From the NCBI RefSeq assembly GCF_000153465.1, contig NZ_CH672387.1:1642046-1706045 (forward strand): 64,000 nt of DNA. Reading direction: 5' to 3'. The DNA comes from Aurantimonas manganoxydans SI85-9A1 (GTDB lineage: Bacteria > Pseudomonadota > Alphaproteobacteria > Rhizobiales > Rhizobiaceae). The notes under the pieces were generated by a model. That model was given only the letters and a program-made list of their open reading frames with translations, did not search any database and was not told the origin of the DNA. The number at the start of each line of letters is the position of its first letter. The stretch's first letter is position 1. The translations under genes and the position numbers were made by a program. Positions 1 through 10,584 of the stretch are shown in pieces.

Positions 1-646
1 GAAGGTGACCTGGAACCCGAACCAGGACGTCATCCATCCGGCCAACACGCCGATCACCCAGACCGGCGGCGTCGTCGGCCTGAAGGGTAACCTCGCCCAG
101 GACGGCGCCATCGTGAAGGTCGCGGGCATGAAGAACCTGCGGTTCTCCGGCCCGGCGCGCTGCTTCGATTCGGAAGAGGAATGCTACGAGGCCGTCTCCA
201 AGCGCCAGTACAAGGAAGGCGAGGTTCTCGTCATCCGCTACGAGGGCCCGCGCGGCGGACCCGGCATGCGCGAGATGCTGTCGACCACGGCGGCGCTCTA
301 CGGCCAGGGCATGGGCGACAAGGTCGCGCTGATCACCGACGGCCGGTTCTCCGGCGCGACCCGCGGCTTCTGCATCGGCCATGTCGGTCCGGAAGCGGCG
401 CTCGGCGGTCCGATCGGCCTGCTGCGCGACGGTGACATCATCACCATCGATGCCGTCGCCGGGACACTGGACGTGGACGTCTCGGATGACGACATGAAGA
501 AGCGGGCCGAAGACTGGAAGCCCCGCGAAACCGACTACCAGTCCGGTGCCATCTGGAAATACGCCCAGCAGGTCGGCACGGCGCGCCTCGGCGCAGTGAC
601 ACATCCGGGCGCAGCGGCGGAAAAGCACTGTTATGCGGACCTCTAG
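1..646 (+). CDS. ilvD: Dihydroxy-acid dehydratase, C-terminal part (5' truncated by window edge)
   Basis: IlvD dehydrates 2,3-dihydroxy-acids to 2-keto acids in isoleucine, valine and leucine synthesis in the cytoplasm, using an Fe-S cluster. Only about the last 214 codons are present; the first whole codon starts at base 2. Visible IlvD/Edd-family signatures are [12 protein letters not shown] and [15 protein letters not shown] followed by GPEA. The C-terminus ends in EKHCYADL, an ending I associate with alphaproteobacterial IlvD. The related 6-phosphogluconate dehydratase (Edd) is the main alternative, but this tail favours IlvD. The stop codon lies inside the first codons of the next gene, a 14-base overlap. 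Confidence 0.9.
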   Translation, partial: KVTWNPNQDVIHPANTPITQTGGVVGLKGNLAQDGAIVKVAGMKNLRFSGPARCFDSEEECYEAVSKRQYKEGEVLVIRYEGPRGGPGMREMLSTTAALYGQGMGDKVALITDGRFSGATRGFCIGHVGPEAALGGPIGLLRDGDIITIDAVAGTLDVDVSDDDMKKRAEDWKPRETDYQSGAIWKYAQQVGTARLGAVTHPGAAAEKHCYADL

Positions 647-1469
647 TTCGTTCCTGTCGGTCTCGATCCTGGCGTTGACGCTGCTTGGCAGCGTCGGCGG
701 GTCGGCGCTCGCGCTCGACCCTGCGGCCAGGGTCAATCCCGACGCAGGACCGCTGGAACTGTTCTCCTTCGGCTTCAAGGCCTATCAGCGCGGCGAGAAG
801 GTGGAAGCCTTCGAGGCGCTGCGCTACGCCGCCGACAAGGGACATCCGGGCGCGCGCTGGAAGCTCGGCCGGATGTATGCCGAGGGCGACGGCGTGCCGG
901 AGAACGACTACGAGGCCTTCAAGATCTTCGAGCAGATCGTGCGCGATCAGGGCGAGGAGGAAGGCAACTTCACCAATGCCGCCTATGTTTCCAGCGCGGT
1001 CGTCGCGCTGGCCGACTATCTGCGCGTCGGGATTTCCGGCAGCCCGGTGGCGGTAGACCTGCAGCGTGCGCGGCAGTTCTACTTCCACGCCGCCTCCTAT
1101 TTCGGCGACGCCAAGGCGCAGTTCGAACTGGGCCGCATGACGCTGAACGGGGAGGGCGGCAAGGCCAATCCCCGGCAGGCGGCGCGCTGGCTGAATCTGG
1201 CCGCCGAGAAGGGCAATGTCGGCGCCGCGGCGCTGCTCGGCTATCTGCTGTTCGACGGTGACCGCATCTCGCTGCCGGCCCAGCCGGTGCGCGGGCTCGG
1301 CATGCTGACCATGGCGCTGAAGCGGGCCTCGCCGCGCGACGAAAAGTGGATCCGGCCGCTGCAGGAAGAGATTTTCGCGATCGCCTCGGAAAGCGAACGG
1401 CGCACTGCGCTCGCCTATGCCGAGCAGCAGATCGCGTCGGCGACCGGCGTGGTCAGCACCAAGAACTGA
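633..1469 (+). CDS. exoR: Sel1-repeat periplasmic regulator, ExoR-like
   Basis: In Sinorhizobium and Agrobacterium, ExoR is a periplasmic Sel1-repeat protein. It binds the sensor kinase ExoS (ChvG) and holds down the ExoS-ChvI response, which controls exopolysaccharide, motility and acid or host signals. This 278-residue protein has a signal peptide ending near SALA (residue ~28). The mature start ([20 protein letters not shown]) and Sel1 units such as [19 protein letters not shown] match the ExoR layout. Length is close to the known ~268 residues. Its start overlaps the ilvD stop, and it faces xth. A generic Sel1 protein is possible, but full-length resemblance and the xth neighbour favour ExoR. 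No ExoS/ChvI genes are in the window. Confidence 0.8.
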   Translation: MRTSSSFLSVSILALTLLGSVGGSALALDPAARVNPDAGPLELFSFGFKAYQRGEKVEAFEALRYAADKGHPGARWKLGRMYAEGDGVPENDYEAFKIFEQIVRDQGEEEGNFTNAAYVSSAVVALADYLRVGISGSPVAVDLQRARQFYFHAASYFGDAKAQFELGRMTLNGEGGKANPRQAARWLNLAAEKGNVGAAALLGYLLFDGDRISLPAQPVRGLGMLTMALKRASPRDEKWIRPLQEEIFAIASESERRTALAYAEQQIASATGVVSTKN

Positions 1470-1528
1470 TCATCTGCGGCTGTCTGTGACGGTCGCCTGC
1501 GCGGTTCGACCCAAGGCGTCAGAGCGGC

Positions 1529-2311
1529 TCAGGCTGCCAGTTCGACCAGCACCGGGACGTGGTCCGACGGCTTTTCCCAGCCGCGCACATGCCGGTCGAT
1601 GCCCGCCGACGCCATCCGGTCCTGCGCCTCGGGCGACAGCAGCAGATGGTCGATGCGGATGCCGTTGTTCTTCTGCCATGCCCCGGCCTGATAATCCCAG
1701 AAACTGTAGGTGCCGTCGGCATCGGTCGTGGCGCGAATCGCGTCGCTCAGCCCCAGATTGATCAGCCGGCGATAGGCCGCGCGGCTCTCGGGCTGGAAGA
1801 GGGCATCGCCCGTCCATTTGTCGGGCCGCGCCGCGTCGCCGCGCTCGGGAATGATGTTGTAGTCGCCGGCCAGCACCAGCAGTTCCTCGCGGGCCATGCT
1901 GTCGCGGGCATGGGCGAGGAGACGCTGCATCCAGGCGAGCTTGTAGGTGAATTTCTCGGTGCCCAGCGGATTGCCGTTGGGCAGGTAGAGCGAGGCGACC
2001 CGCAAGGGGCGGCCGTGGAAATCCCAGACGCCCTCGATGAAGCGGGCATGCTCGTCGCTGCTGTCGCCCGGCAGCCGCGGCTCGATCGAGACCGGCTTCT
2101 CTTTCGACAGCAGCGCGACGCCGTTAAAGCCCTTCTGGCCATGCGTCTCCACATGGTAGCCGAGCGCTTCGATCGCCTCGCGCGGGAAGGTCTCGTCGAC
2201 ATTCTTGATCTCCTGCAGGCAGGCGATGTCGGGCGAACGTTCCTGCAGCCAGGCAAGGAGGGCGTCGAGGCGGGCCTTGACGCCGTTGATGTTCCAGGTC
2301 GCGATCAGCAC
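1529..2311 (-). CDS. xthA: Exodeoxyribonuclease III (AP endonuclease)
   Basis: Exonuclease III cleaves abasic sites and removes 3' blocking groups during base excision repair. The 260-residue protein has the full EEP fold. It starts MLIATWNINGVKARLD (metal/Asn motif), followed by CLQEIKN with the catalytic Glu, LAGDYNI with the Asp-x-Asn pair, and WEKPSDHVPVLVEL with the C-terminal Asp-His pair. The start is GTG at 2311, eight bases after the erpA stop, so the two genes probably share a transcript from the erpA promoter. An upstream ATG overlapping the erpA stop hits a stop after four codons and is not usable. Length is typical for the XthA family. Confidence 0.93.
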   Translation of the reverse strand: MLIATWNINGVKARLDALLAWLQERSPDIACLQEIKNVDETFPREAIEALGYHVETHGQKGFNGVALLSKEKPVSIEPRLPGDSSDEHARFIEGVWDFHGRPLRVASLYLPNGNPLGTEKFTYKLAWMQRLLAHARDSMAREELLVLAGDYNIIPERGDAARPDKWTGDALFQPESRAAYRRLINLGLSDAIRATTDADGTYSFWDYQAGAWQKNNGIRIDHLLLSPEAQDRMASAGIDRHVRGWEKPSDHVPVLVELAA

Positions 2312-2318
2312 GAGGGCA

Positions 2319-2660
2319 TCAGACCGAGAAGGACGTGCCGCAGCCGCAGGAGGCGACGGCGTTGGGATTGCGGATCTGGAAGGACTGGCCCATCAGGTCG
2401 TCGACGAAATCGACCACCGAGCCTTCCATATAGACGATCGAGACCGGGTCGATGACGACCCGCGCGCCGTCGCGCTCGAGGATGATGTCGTCCTCCTCGC
2501 GGCCGCTGGTCAGGTCGTATTTGTAGGAAAAGCCCGAGCATCCGCCGCCTTCGACGGAAATGCGCAGCGAATCGGCGTCGTCGCTTTTCGACAGGATCGC
2601 CGCGATCCGCCGGGCTGCGGCTTCGGAAACGGTGACGGTGTGATCGGTGGTGTCGGTCAT
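2319..2660 (-). CDS. erpA: A-type iron-sulfur cluster carrier (ErpA/IscA family)
   Basis: A-type carriers accept and deliver Fe-S clusters to apoproteins. The 113-residue protein has the three conserved cysteines: one in [10 protein letters not shown] and two in the C-terminal CGCGTSF. I chose the ATG at 2660 because the family starts shortly before [12 protein letters not shown]; the open frame continues upstream but into the promoter region. It is divergent from dgt and leads the erpA-xthA pair. ErpA and IscA are hard to separate by eye. The isolated position, outside an isc/suf cluster, and the usual alphaproteobacterial neighbours favour ErpA. Confidence 0.88.
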   Translation of the reverse strand: MTDTTDHTVTVSEAAARRIAAILSKSDDADSLRISVEGGGCSGFSYKYDLTSGREEDDIILERDGARVVIDPVSIVYMEGSVVDFVDDLMGQSFQIRNPNAVASCGCGTSFSV

Positions 2661-2698
2661 CTTGCCGTTCGGCGCGTCGTTGGCGGGCGCGCCGCTCC

Positions 2699-2727
2699 TT
2701 GTTCGAGGGCTGACACTTAAGTATGGA
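2699..2727 (+). promoter_or_regulatory. Putative housekeeping promoter of dgt
   Basis: TTGTTC (2699-2704), a 17-base spacer, then TATGGA (2722-2727), 39 bases before the dgt ATG. It overlaps the erpA promoter candidate, so the two divergent transcripts could compete. Motif match only. Confidence 0.4.
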
Positions 2728-2746
2728 CGCCGGGTTGGCCGGTCAA
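2718..2746 (-). promoter_or_regulatory. Putative housekeeping promoter of erpA
   Basis: Read on the minus strand: TTGACC (2746-2741), a 17-base spacer, then TACTTA (2723-2718), 58 bases before the erpA ATG. Its -10 overlaps the -10 of the divergent dgt promoter candidate. Motif match only. Confidence 0.5.
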
Positions 2747-2766
2747 TCGGGACGGATCGTTTCGCG

Positions 2767-3999
2767 ATGGATGAATTCCAGGGAACACGCGACGCGGCAT
2801 TCGCGCGGATCGGGATGGGCGGCATCGCCCGCGCCCCTTACGCCGTCCAGCCCGAGGAATCCCGCGGCCGCCTCTATCCCGAACCGGCCAGCCTCACCCG
2901 CACGCCATTCCAGCGCGATCGCGACCGGATAGTCCATTCCACCGCCTTTCGCCGGCTGAAGCACAAGACCCAGGTCTTCGTGGCCGACGAGGGCGACCAT
3001 TTCCGCACCCGCCTGACCCACACGATCGAGGTGTCGCAGATTGCCCGCGCCTTCGCCCGGGCGCTGCGGCTCGACGAGGACCTCACCGAGGCCATCGCGC
3101 TGGTGCATGACTTTGGCCATACGCCCTTCGGCCACGCCGGCGAGCGGGCCCTCGACCGGCAGATGGCGGCTTATGGCGGCTTCGACCACAACGCCCAGTC
3201 GCTGCGGATCGTCACGGCGCTGGAGCATCGCTATGCCGAGTTCGACGGGTTGAACCTTGCCTGGGAAACGCTGGAGGGGCTGGTCAAGCACAATGGCCCG
3301 CTGGTCGGGCCGCGGGCCGAGCCGGGCACGCTGCTGCCCAGGCCCGTGGCGGATTTCGACGCGCTGTTCCCGCTGGATCTCCACGGCTTCGCCAGCCTCG
3401 AAGCGCAGGCCGCGGCGATCTCGGACGACATCGCCTACAACACGCACGATCTCGACGACGGGCTCAGGGCCGGCCTGATCGACGTGGAGGATCTGCGCGA
3501 GCTGCGGCTCGCGGGCGCCATCCTGAAGGAGGTGGAGGAGGCCTATCCGGGTCTCGACCGCACCCGCACCGGCCACGAGATCCTGCGGCGCCACATCACC
3601 CGCATGGTCGAGGACGTGATCGGCACGGCGCTCTCGGGCATCGCCGCGATCGAGCCGAAGAGTGCGGGGGACATCCGCTCGGCCGACCGCGCGGTCGTGG
3701 TGTTCTCGCCGGCCATGCGCGAGGCGGTGGACGAGACGCGGCGCTTCCTGTTCGAACGGGTCTATCGCAACGAGAGCATCATGCAGGTGATGCGCACCGC
3801 CGAAGGCATCGTGGATGCGCTGTTCGAGCGGCTGATGGCGCGACCCGACCTGATGCCGGGCGACTGGAGCCGCGATGCCGAGAGGCTGCCGGCGGACAAG
3901 CTGCCGCGGCGCGTCTCGGATTACCTCTCGGGCATGACCGATACCTTCGCCATGTCCGAGCATCGCCGGCTGTTTGACGTCACTCCGCAATTGCGCTAG
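2767..3999 (+). CDS. dgt: Deoxyguanosinetriphosphate triphosphohydrolase-like protein
   Basis: This is an HD-domain dNTP triphosphohydrolase, which splits dNTPs into deoxynucleosides and triphosphate. The 410 residues carry the expected order. [20 protein letters not shown] lies at the N-terminus. The metal-binding HD motif set follows: the His of [12 protein letters not shown], then [13 protein letters not shown], and a later Asp in [15 protein letters not shown]. The length fits type-2 Dgt proteins of proteobacteria. The ATG at 2767 places the conserved core at the normal distance; an upstream in-frame extension crosses the promoter region. It precedes argS in the usual alphaproteobacterial order. 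Confidence 0.9.
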   Translation: MDEFQGTRDAAFARIGMGGIARAPYAVQPEESRGRLYPEPASLTRTPFQRDRDRIVHSTAFRRLKHKTQVFVADEGDHFRTRLTHTIEVSQIARAFARALRLDEDLTEAIALVHDFGHTPFGHAGERALDRQMAAYGGFDHNAQSLRIVTALEHRYAEFDGLNLAWETLEGLVKHNGPLVGPRAEPGTLLPRPVADFDALFPLDLHGFASLEAQAAAISDDIAYNTHDLDDGLRAGLIDVEDLRELRLAGAILKEVEEAYPGLDRTRTGHEILRRHITRMVEDVIGTALSGIAAIEPKSAGDIRSADRAVVVFSPAMREAVDETRRFLFERVYRNESIMQVMRTAEGIVDALFERLMARPDLMPGDWSRDAERLPADKLPRRVSDYLSGMTDTFAMSEHRRLFDVTPQLR

Positions 4000-4021
4000 C
4001 CGGCCTTTCCTTCTTTAAGGC

Positions 4022-4033
4022 ACGCATATGCGT
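4022..4033. repeat. 12-bp perfect palindrome between dgt and argS
   Basis: ACGCATATGCGT is a perfect palindrome in the 102-base gap, 69 bases before the argS start. Its function is unknown. Confidence 0.4.
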
Positions 4034-4101
4034 AATGCCCGGTCGCCAGAACGTCCGGGCCGCGCCGCGACGGCGGCCGCCGGAACCAGTCGAGGTCCAG
4101 G

Positions 4102-5853
4102 ATGAACATCTTCGCCGATTTCGAATCGCGCGTGAAGGCTGCGGTCGAAGCCGTTCTTTCCGATAGTGAAAACGGCGTGCCGGACCTGGCGCGCGTCACG
4201 GTCGAGCCGCCGCGCGATGCCGCCCATGGCGATCTTGCGACCAATGCCGCGATGGTGCTGGCCAAGCCGCTGGGCCTGAAGCCGCGCGATCTGGCGACCC
4301 GCATCGCCGCGCATCTCGCCCGCGATCCCGATGTCGAGACGGCCGAGATCGCCGGACCGGGCTTCATCAATCTGAAGCTCCGCCAACCCTTCTGGATCGC
4401 GCATCTGGCCGGCATTCTCGCCGCCGGCGGCGATTTCGGCCGGGCGCCGGCCACCGGCCGTCGGGTGAATGTCGAATATGTCTCGGCCAACCCCACCGGG
4501 CCAATGCATGTCGGCCATTGCCGCGGTGCGGTCGTGGGCGACGCCGTGGCGAGCCTGATGGCCTTCGGCGGCGACGAGGTGACCACCGAATACTACATCA
4601 ACGATGCCGGCGAGCAGGTGAACGTCCTCGCGCGCTCGGCGCTGCTGCGCTACCGCGAGGCGCTGGGCGAGACGATCGACGAGATCCCGGCCGGTCTCTA
4701 TCCCGGCGAGTATCTCAAGCCGGTAGGCGAAAAGCTGGCGAGCGAGTTCGGCGACCGGCTGCTGGCGATGGACGAGGCGGAATGGCTGCCGCTGGTGCGC
4801 GAACGGGCCATCGACGCCATGATGGCGATGATCCGCGCCGATCTGAAGTTGCTGGGCATCGAGCAGGACGTGTTCTTCTCCGAGCGCACCCTGCATGACG
4901 ACAATGGCGGCAAGATCGCCGCGGCGATCGCCGATCTGCGGGAGCGGGGCTTCGTCTATCAGGGCTCGCTGCCGCCGCCCAAGGGCCAGTTGCCCGAGGA
5001 TTGGGAAGACCGCGAGCAGACCCTGCTGCGCTCGACCGAGGTCGGCGACGACCAGGACCGGCCGCTGGTGAAGTCCGACGGGCGCTACACCTATTTCGCC
5101 GCCGATGTCGCCTATTTCCACGACAAGTTCGAGCGCGGCTTTCAGGAGATGGTCTACGTCCTCGGCGCCGATCACGGCGGCTACGTGAAGCGGCTGGAAG
5201 CCGTGGCGCGGGCGGTGTCCGGCGGCACCGCGACGGCGGACGTGCTGTTGTGCCAGCTCGTGAAGCTCTACCGGAACGGCGAGCCGGTCACGATGTCGAA
5301 GCGCTCCGGCAATTTCGTCACGCTGGCGGATGTGGTGGAGGAGGTGGGCCGCGATCCAGTCCGCTTCATGATGCTGTTTCGCAAGAGCGACGCGCCGCTC
5401 GACTTCGACTTCCAGAAGGTCACCGAGCAGTCGAAGGACAATCCGGTCTTCTACGTGCAGTACGCCCATGCCCGTTCGGCCGCGATCTTCCGCCAGGCCG
5501 TCGAAGCCGGGCTGACGCTGCCCGACTTCGCTTCGCTCGACCGCGAGACGCTGAATCTCTTGAACGACGAGGGTGAGATCGGCCTGATCCGCAAGCTCGC
5601 GGAGTTCCCGCGGCTGATCAAATCGGCCGCCGATGCAAAGGAGCCGCACCGGCTGGCCTTCTATCTCTACGACCTCGCATCGTCCTTCCACGCGCAGTAC
5701 AATCGCGGCAAGGACCTGCCGGAATTACGGTTTGTTAACGCTGATGAGGCCAAGATCACCTTTGCCCGACTGGCTCTGGTGAAGGCCGTGGCGCTGGTTC
5801 TGGCTACGGGACTCGGCCTGATCGGGGTCGACGCTCCGGAAGAAATGCGCTGA
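4102..5853 (+). CDS. argS: Arginyl-tRNA synthetase
   Basis: ArgRS charges tRNA-Arg. The 583-residue class I synthetase has the N-terminal Add1 domain (residues ~1-100, including [12 protein letters not shown]). The HIGH-type motif is [10 protein letters not shown] near residues 130-139. The KMSKS-type loop is VTMSKRSGN near residue 400. The DALR anticodon-binding domain is C-terminal and contains the family sequence YVQYAHAR. The ATG at 4102 follows a weak purine-rich site. The next gene is 85 bases downstream, so argS and the SPOR gene could be co-transcribed. Confidence 0.97.
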   Translation: MNIFADFESRVKAAVEAVLSDSENGVPDLARVTVEPPRDAAHGDLATNAAMVLAKPLGLKPRDLATRIAAHLARDPDVETAEIAGPGFINLKLRQPFWIAHLAGILAAGGDFGRAPATGRRVNVEYVSANPTGPMHVGHCRGAVVGDAVASLMAFGGDEVTTEYYINDAGEQVNVLARSALLRYREALGETIDEIPAGLYPGEYLKPVGEKLASEFGDRLLAMDEAEWLPLVRERAIDAMMAMIRADLKLLGIEQDVFFSERTLHDDNGGKIAAAIADLRERGFVYQGSLPPPKGQLPEDWEDREQTLLRSTEVGDDQDRPLVKSDGRYTYFAADVAYFHDKFERGFQEMVYVLGADHGGYVKRLEAVARAVSGGTATADVLLCQLVKLYRNGEPVTMSKRSGNFVTLADVVEEVGRDPVRFMMLFRKSDAPLDFDFQKVTEQSKDNPVFYVQYAHARSAAIFRQAVEAGLTLPDFASLDRETLNLLNDEGEIGLIRKLAEFPRLIKSAADAKEPHRLAFYLYDLASSFHAQYNRGKDLPELRFVNADEAKITFARLALVKAVALVLATGLGLIGVDAPEEMR

Positions 5854-5864
5854 CCGATCACGCT

Positions 5865-5893
5865 TTGGTCAAGTTCGTCCCCTAGCCCATAAG
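5865..5893 (+). promoter_or_regulatory. Weak promoter candidate before the SPOR gene
   Basis: TTGGTC (5865-5870), a 17-base spacer, CATAAG (5888-5893), 45 bases before the ATG at 5939. The -10 is poor. Confidence 0.25.
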
Positions 5894-5938
5894 AAGGGGC
5901 CGGACGCCTCCGGAGCACGAAGATAGGCGGGGGTGTGA

Positions 5939-7867
5939 ATGTCGACGGGGGACATGAACGGCGCGGGTTCGAAGACGGACCGGCTGACGGCAACGCCTGA
6001 CGAAGATCCGTTCGCGGATCTGGCGAAACTGATCGATCAGCCCTGGGGCGCGGAGCCTGCGGTACGCGCCGAGCGTGACATCGCTGCCGCGCCGACCGGC
6101 GATGCGACCGGTTTCGACGAGGAGGCCCTGGCCGGCGTCCTCGACGAGGAATTCAACCGCAGCTTCGAATCGATGGACGATTTCGCGGCGCCTGCGATGG
6201 CTGCTGACGCGCCGTCCCGCGACGACGAGGCCATCACCAATTCCTATGCGAACTGGGTGTCGCCGCGCGGCGCCGCCGCCGCGACCACGGGTTTTGCCGG
6301 CCAGCCGCGCTCGGCGACGCCGCCGGCCGCTCCCGAGGCCCAGCTCGACGCCGCGATCGACGACGAGCTGGAGGTCGCCCTGCGTGGCCTGTCGGCTCCC
6401 GCCAATCCGCGCGGCACGCCGCTGCATCACAGCGAGGCCTTTGCGCCGGCACGGGTCGAACCCGCGCCGATGCCGCAGGCCAGCACCAAGCCGCTCGACG
6501 ATTTCGACGAACTGATCGCCAGCGAACTCGCGGCGATGACCACGACGCCGCAGGTTCAGCGCGTCAACGAGGCATGGGACGGGTCCGATACGCGCACGGC
6601 AGCGAGCGGACCGTCCGCGCCGCAGCACAGCCATGCCGGTCTCGCCCAGGACGACAGCAATGCCTTCGGCGTCGAATCGCTCGACGATCGTTTCGATGAT
6701 GGCCGCGGTGTTCGCGGTGCGTCCCAGCGTGCTGCGGGTGCCATGCTCGCGGCGGGGCAGGGACGTTTCTCGCCCCGTTCGTTCGGCTTCGGCGCCAGTG
6801 TGCTGGTCATCGCGCTGCTCGGCGGCGTCGGCGCCTATTACGCATCCGGAAGCGGCGGCGTAGCGGGCTCGGACGAGGTGCTGATCGTGCGCGCCGACCC
6901 CGAGCCGGTGAAGGTCGCGCCGAAGGATCCGGGCGGCCGGGCCGTGCCGAATCAGAACAAGGCGGTCTACGAGCGCGTCCAGAGCGCCGATGCCGACATC
7001 AAGCCGTCGCAGACCACCCTCCTGTCGGCTGCCGAAGAGCCGCTGGAACTGCCCTCGCAGGTCGCCAACGATCTGCCGGGCGTCGATCTCAGCCCGATCG
7101 GCTCGGCGCGTGCCGCGTCGAACGGGATCGGCGACGGCTCCGTGCGGGTCGCCGACGCGTCTGCCTCGGCCGAGCCGATCGCGGTGCTGACGCCACGGCG
7201 CGTGCGTACCCTGACCGTGCGGCCGGATGGCACGCTGGTCACCGAGGACACCGTGCCCGAGACGTCGATGGCGGATCTGCGCGGCGAGAATCCGGCGATG
7301 ATTCCGGCCTCCTCGCGTCCGGTCGAACTGGCAACGGACGCGGCCGATGCCGCGACGACCGAGACCGCGGACGACACCGCATCGGCCGGACAGCCCGCAC
7401 CGGGCATGCCCGTGCCGGCGATGAAGCCAACGCGACCGGCCACGGCCGCGACCCGCGTGGCGGCGCTTGCCACGGCGCAGCCGGAGCCGCAGGTGTCGCC
7501 GGCCGCCATCGCGCCCGCGCCGACCCCGGTCGCCCCGGAGCCGGCCGTCGATTCGGCCACGGAAACCGCCAGCATCGCGGCACAGCCCGCAGCGGCGCCC
7601 GCCGCCGGGACGGCCTCCGCCGGTGACGGCTATTACGTCCAGATCTCCTCGCAACCGAGCGAAACGGCGGCGCGGGAATCGTCGCAGGCGCTCGGTCAGC
7701 GCTATGCCGGCGTGATCGGCGGGCGCAATCTCGTCATCCAGTCGGCCGACATTCCGGGCAAGGGCACCTATTACCGGGTGCGCGTGGCGACCGGCTCCAA
7801 GGACGAGGCGACGAGCCTGTGTTCCCAGCTCAAATCAGCCGGCGGAAGCTGCTTCGTGGCGCGCTGA
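5939..7867 (+). CDS. SPOR-domain inner-membrane protein
   Basis: SPOR domains bind denuded glycan strands of septal peptidoglycan, so the protein probably acts at division sites. Of 642 residues, ~1-275 are an acidic, low-complexity cytoplasmic part. A single membrane helix lies near 282-305 (FGASVLVIALLGGVGAYYAS). A long Ala/Pro/Thr-rich periplasmic linker follows. A C-terminal SPOR domain occupies about 562-642 (GYYVQISSQPSETAA to SAGGSCFVAR). This type II topology is typical of FtsN-like and DedD-like proteins. The argS-SPOR-nagZ order is common in Hyphomicrobiales. The gene name is unsettled; it is not clearly FtsN. Confidence 0.85.
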   Translation: MSTGDMNGAGSKTDRLTATPDEDPFADLAKLIDQPWGAEPAVRAERDIAAAPTGDATGFDEEALAGVLDEEFNRSFESMDDFAAPAMAADAPSRDDEAITNSYANWVSPRGAAAATTGFAGQPRSATPPAAPEAQLDAAIDDELEVALRGLSAPANPRGTPLHHSEAFAPARVEPAPMPQASTKPLDDFDELIASELAAMTTTPQVQRVNEAWDGSDTRTAASGPSAPQHSHAGLAQDDSNAFGVESLDDRFDDGRGVRGASQRAAGAMLAAGQGRFSPRSFGFGASVLVIALLGGVGAYYASGSGGVAGSDEVLIVRADPEPVKVAPKDPGGRAVPNQNKAVYERVQSADADIKPSQTTLLSAAEEPLELPSQVANDLPGVDLSPIGSARAASNGIGDGSVRVADASASAEPIAVLTPRRVRTLTVRPDGTLVTEDTVPETSMADLRGENPAMIPASSRPVELATDAADAATTETADDTASAGQPAPGMPVPAMKPTRPATAATRVAALATAQPEPQVSPAAIAPAPTPVAPEPAVDSATETASIAAQPAAAPAAGTASAGDGYYVQISSQPSETAARESSQALGQRYAGVIGGRNLVIQSADIPGKGTYYRVRVATGSKDEATSLCSQLKSAGGSCFVAR

Positions 7868-7995
7868 GCGTCGCCGGGCTTGCCGGGGTCGCACTGACGG
7901 GCCGTTCCTCGCGCGGAACGGCGCCTTCCATTCTTCATACAGACACACGTCCCGGCGCTGACGCGGGACCATCCGTGCACGCACAGGAGACGGGA

Positions 7996-9015
7996 ATGAG
8001 CGGATCGAAGGCGTGGATTGCCGCGCCGGCCGGGCTTCGCCTGACGGCGGACGAACGCGCATTCTTCGCCGACGAGCGGCCCTGGGGATTCATCGTCTTC
8101 GGCCGCAACATCTCCGACGCGTCGCAACTGTCCGATCTGGCGGCCGGACTGCGCGAGATCGGCGGGCGCGCCGCCACCCCGATCTTCATCGACCAGGAAG
8201 GCGGGCGGATCAATCGCCTCAAGCCGCCGATGGCGCCGGCCTATCCGACGCCGGCCGATCTCGGTCGCCTGTACGCCGCCGATCGCGAAGCGGGCGTGCG
8301 CGCCGCCTGGCTGCAGGGCCGGCTGCTGGCCGCCGACATCATGGTCTACGGCATCAATGCCGACTGCGTGCCGTGCCTCGACGTGCCGGTGCAGGGCGCG
8401 AATTCGGTCATCGGCGATCGGGCCTACGGCCTCGACGGCGACACCGTCGCCGCCCTCGGCCAGGCCGTGGCGGACGGGTTCGTGGCTGGCGGCGGCCTGC
8501 CGGTGGTGAAGCACATTCCCGGCCATGGTCGTGGCAATGCCGACAGCCATTACCGCCTGCCGGTGGTCGCAACGCCCCGCGCCGAGCTGTCCCGGACCGA
8601 TTTCGCCCCGTTCAGGGCCCTGAACACGGTGCCCGCGGCGATGACCGCGCATATTCTCTATACCGATATCGATGCAACGCGCCCCGCAACGCTGTCGCCC
8701 GTGGTGATCGAAGAGGTCATTCGCGGCGAGATCGGTTTCGACGGTCTCCTGATGAGCGACGACATCTCGATGAAGGCGCTGCAGGGCGATCTCGGCGACC
8801 TCAGCCGCGAATGCCTCGATGCCGGCTGCGACGTGGTGCTCCACTGCAATGGCGACATGGCGGAGATGCGCAAGGTCGCTGACGCCGCGCAGTCACTGAC
8901 CGGGGAGGCCCAGCGCCGGGCCGCCGCCGCTGAGAGCTATATCGCGCCGATCGTGCCGTCCGACGAGGCCGCGCTGCGGGCGGAATACCGCGAACTCGTC
9001 GCCCGCGTCGCCTGA
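7996..9015 (+). CDS. nagZ: Beta-N-acetylhexosaminidase (NagZ, GH3)
   Basis: NagZ removes GlcNAc from 1,6-anhydroMurNAc muropeptides in cell-wall recycling. The protein is ~339 residues with GH3 signatures. FIDQEGGRINRLKPP is followed by KHIPGHGRGNADSH, the NagZ-specific loop with the His-Asp general acid/base pair, and by GLLMSDDISMKAL with the nucleophile Asp. I chose the ATG at 7996 because it follows AGGAG at 7985-7989 and gives a normal-length cytoplasmic enzyme. The frame is open further upstream, to a GTG at 7819 inside the SPOR gene. That extension would add a twin-arginine-like N-terminus (see findings). Confidence 0.92.
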   Translation: MSGSKAWIAAPAGLRLTADERAFFADERPWGFIVFGRNISDASQLSDLAAGLREIGGRAATPIFIDQEGGRINRLKPPMAPAYPTPADLGRLYAADREAGVRAAWLQGRLLAADIMVYGINADCVPCLDVPVQGANSVIGDRAYGLDGDTVAALGQAVADGFVAGGGLPVVKHIPGHGRGNADSHYRLPVVATPRAELSRTDFAPFRALNTVPAAMTAHILYTDIDATRPATLSPVVIEEVIRGEIGFDGLLMSDDISMKALQGDLGDLSRECLDAGCDVVLHCNGDMAEMRKVADAAQSLTGEAQRRAAAAESYIAPIVPSDEAALRAEYRELVARVA

Positions 9016-9104
9016 ACCGGTTGCCGTCGCCGCGGCGAAGGGTTAGCCAGAGCGCAGAAGGTTGGGCGCGCGCGCCGGCCGACCAGAGTGACGGGCTGTC
9101 CAAC

Positions 9105-10229
<1,125 letters not shown>

Positions 10230-10273
10230 CTTGGGAAGATCGAACGCCTTACGCGTTCCAGGGAGATTTTATA

Positions 10274-10507
10274 ATGGGTAGCTTCAGCATCTGGCATTGG
10301 CTCATCGTCCTTGCGGTCGTGCTGCTGCTCTTCGGTCGCGGCAAGATCCCGGAACTGATGGGTGACGTTGCCAAGGGCATCAAGAGCTTCAAGAAGGGCA
10401 TGTCGGAGGACGAGACCGAGGCGACTGCTCAGGAGCGCCGGTCGCTCGACCACAACGAGGCCGATGTGGTGGCCCGCGACGTCAAGCGGGAGAAGACGGT
10501 CAACTGA
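10274..10507 (+). CDS. tatA: Twin-arginine translocase subunit TatA
   Basis: TatA forms the protein-conducting pore of the Tat pathway for folded, twin-arginine-tagged proteins. The 77-residue protein has a short N-terminal membrane helix ([14 protein letters not shown]), the hinge motif FGRGKIPEL, an amphipathic helix ([13 protein letters not shown]) and a charged tail. The ATG follows a GGGAG site with a suitable spacer. A strong hairpin separates it from tatB. The L,D-transpeptidase at 42.3 kb in this window carries a Tat-type leader and is a likely substrate. Confidence 0.96.
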   Translation: MGSFSIWHWLIVLAVVLLLFGRGKIPELMGDVAKGIKSFKKGMSEDETEATAQERRSLDHNEADVVARDVKREKTVN

Positions 10508-10528
10508 TCGCCTGCACATGAGGTCATC

Positions 10529-10554
10529 GATGACGACGGTGTGCCGTCGTCATC
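10529..10554 (+). promoter_or_regulatory. Perfect 11-bp intercistronic hairpin between tatA and tatB
   Basis: The arms GATGACGACGG (10529-10539) and CCGTCGTCATC (10544-10554) are fully complementary around a TGTG loop. There is no T-run, so it is more likely an mRNA-stability or processing element, or a partial terminator, than a strong terminator. It would help keep TatA in excess over TatB and TatC. Confidence 0.6.
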
Positions 10555-10584
10555 AGGTCAGTTCGCTGTTTCCGAGACGCTGAA

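Noticed and set aside
441-1088. Long open frames opposite real genes (for example over exoR, dgt, argS, SPOR, secDF, lon, hppA)
   Set aside because: High GC keeps opposite frames open. They lack start context, conserved motifs and normal composition, while the opposite strand has well-known proteins.
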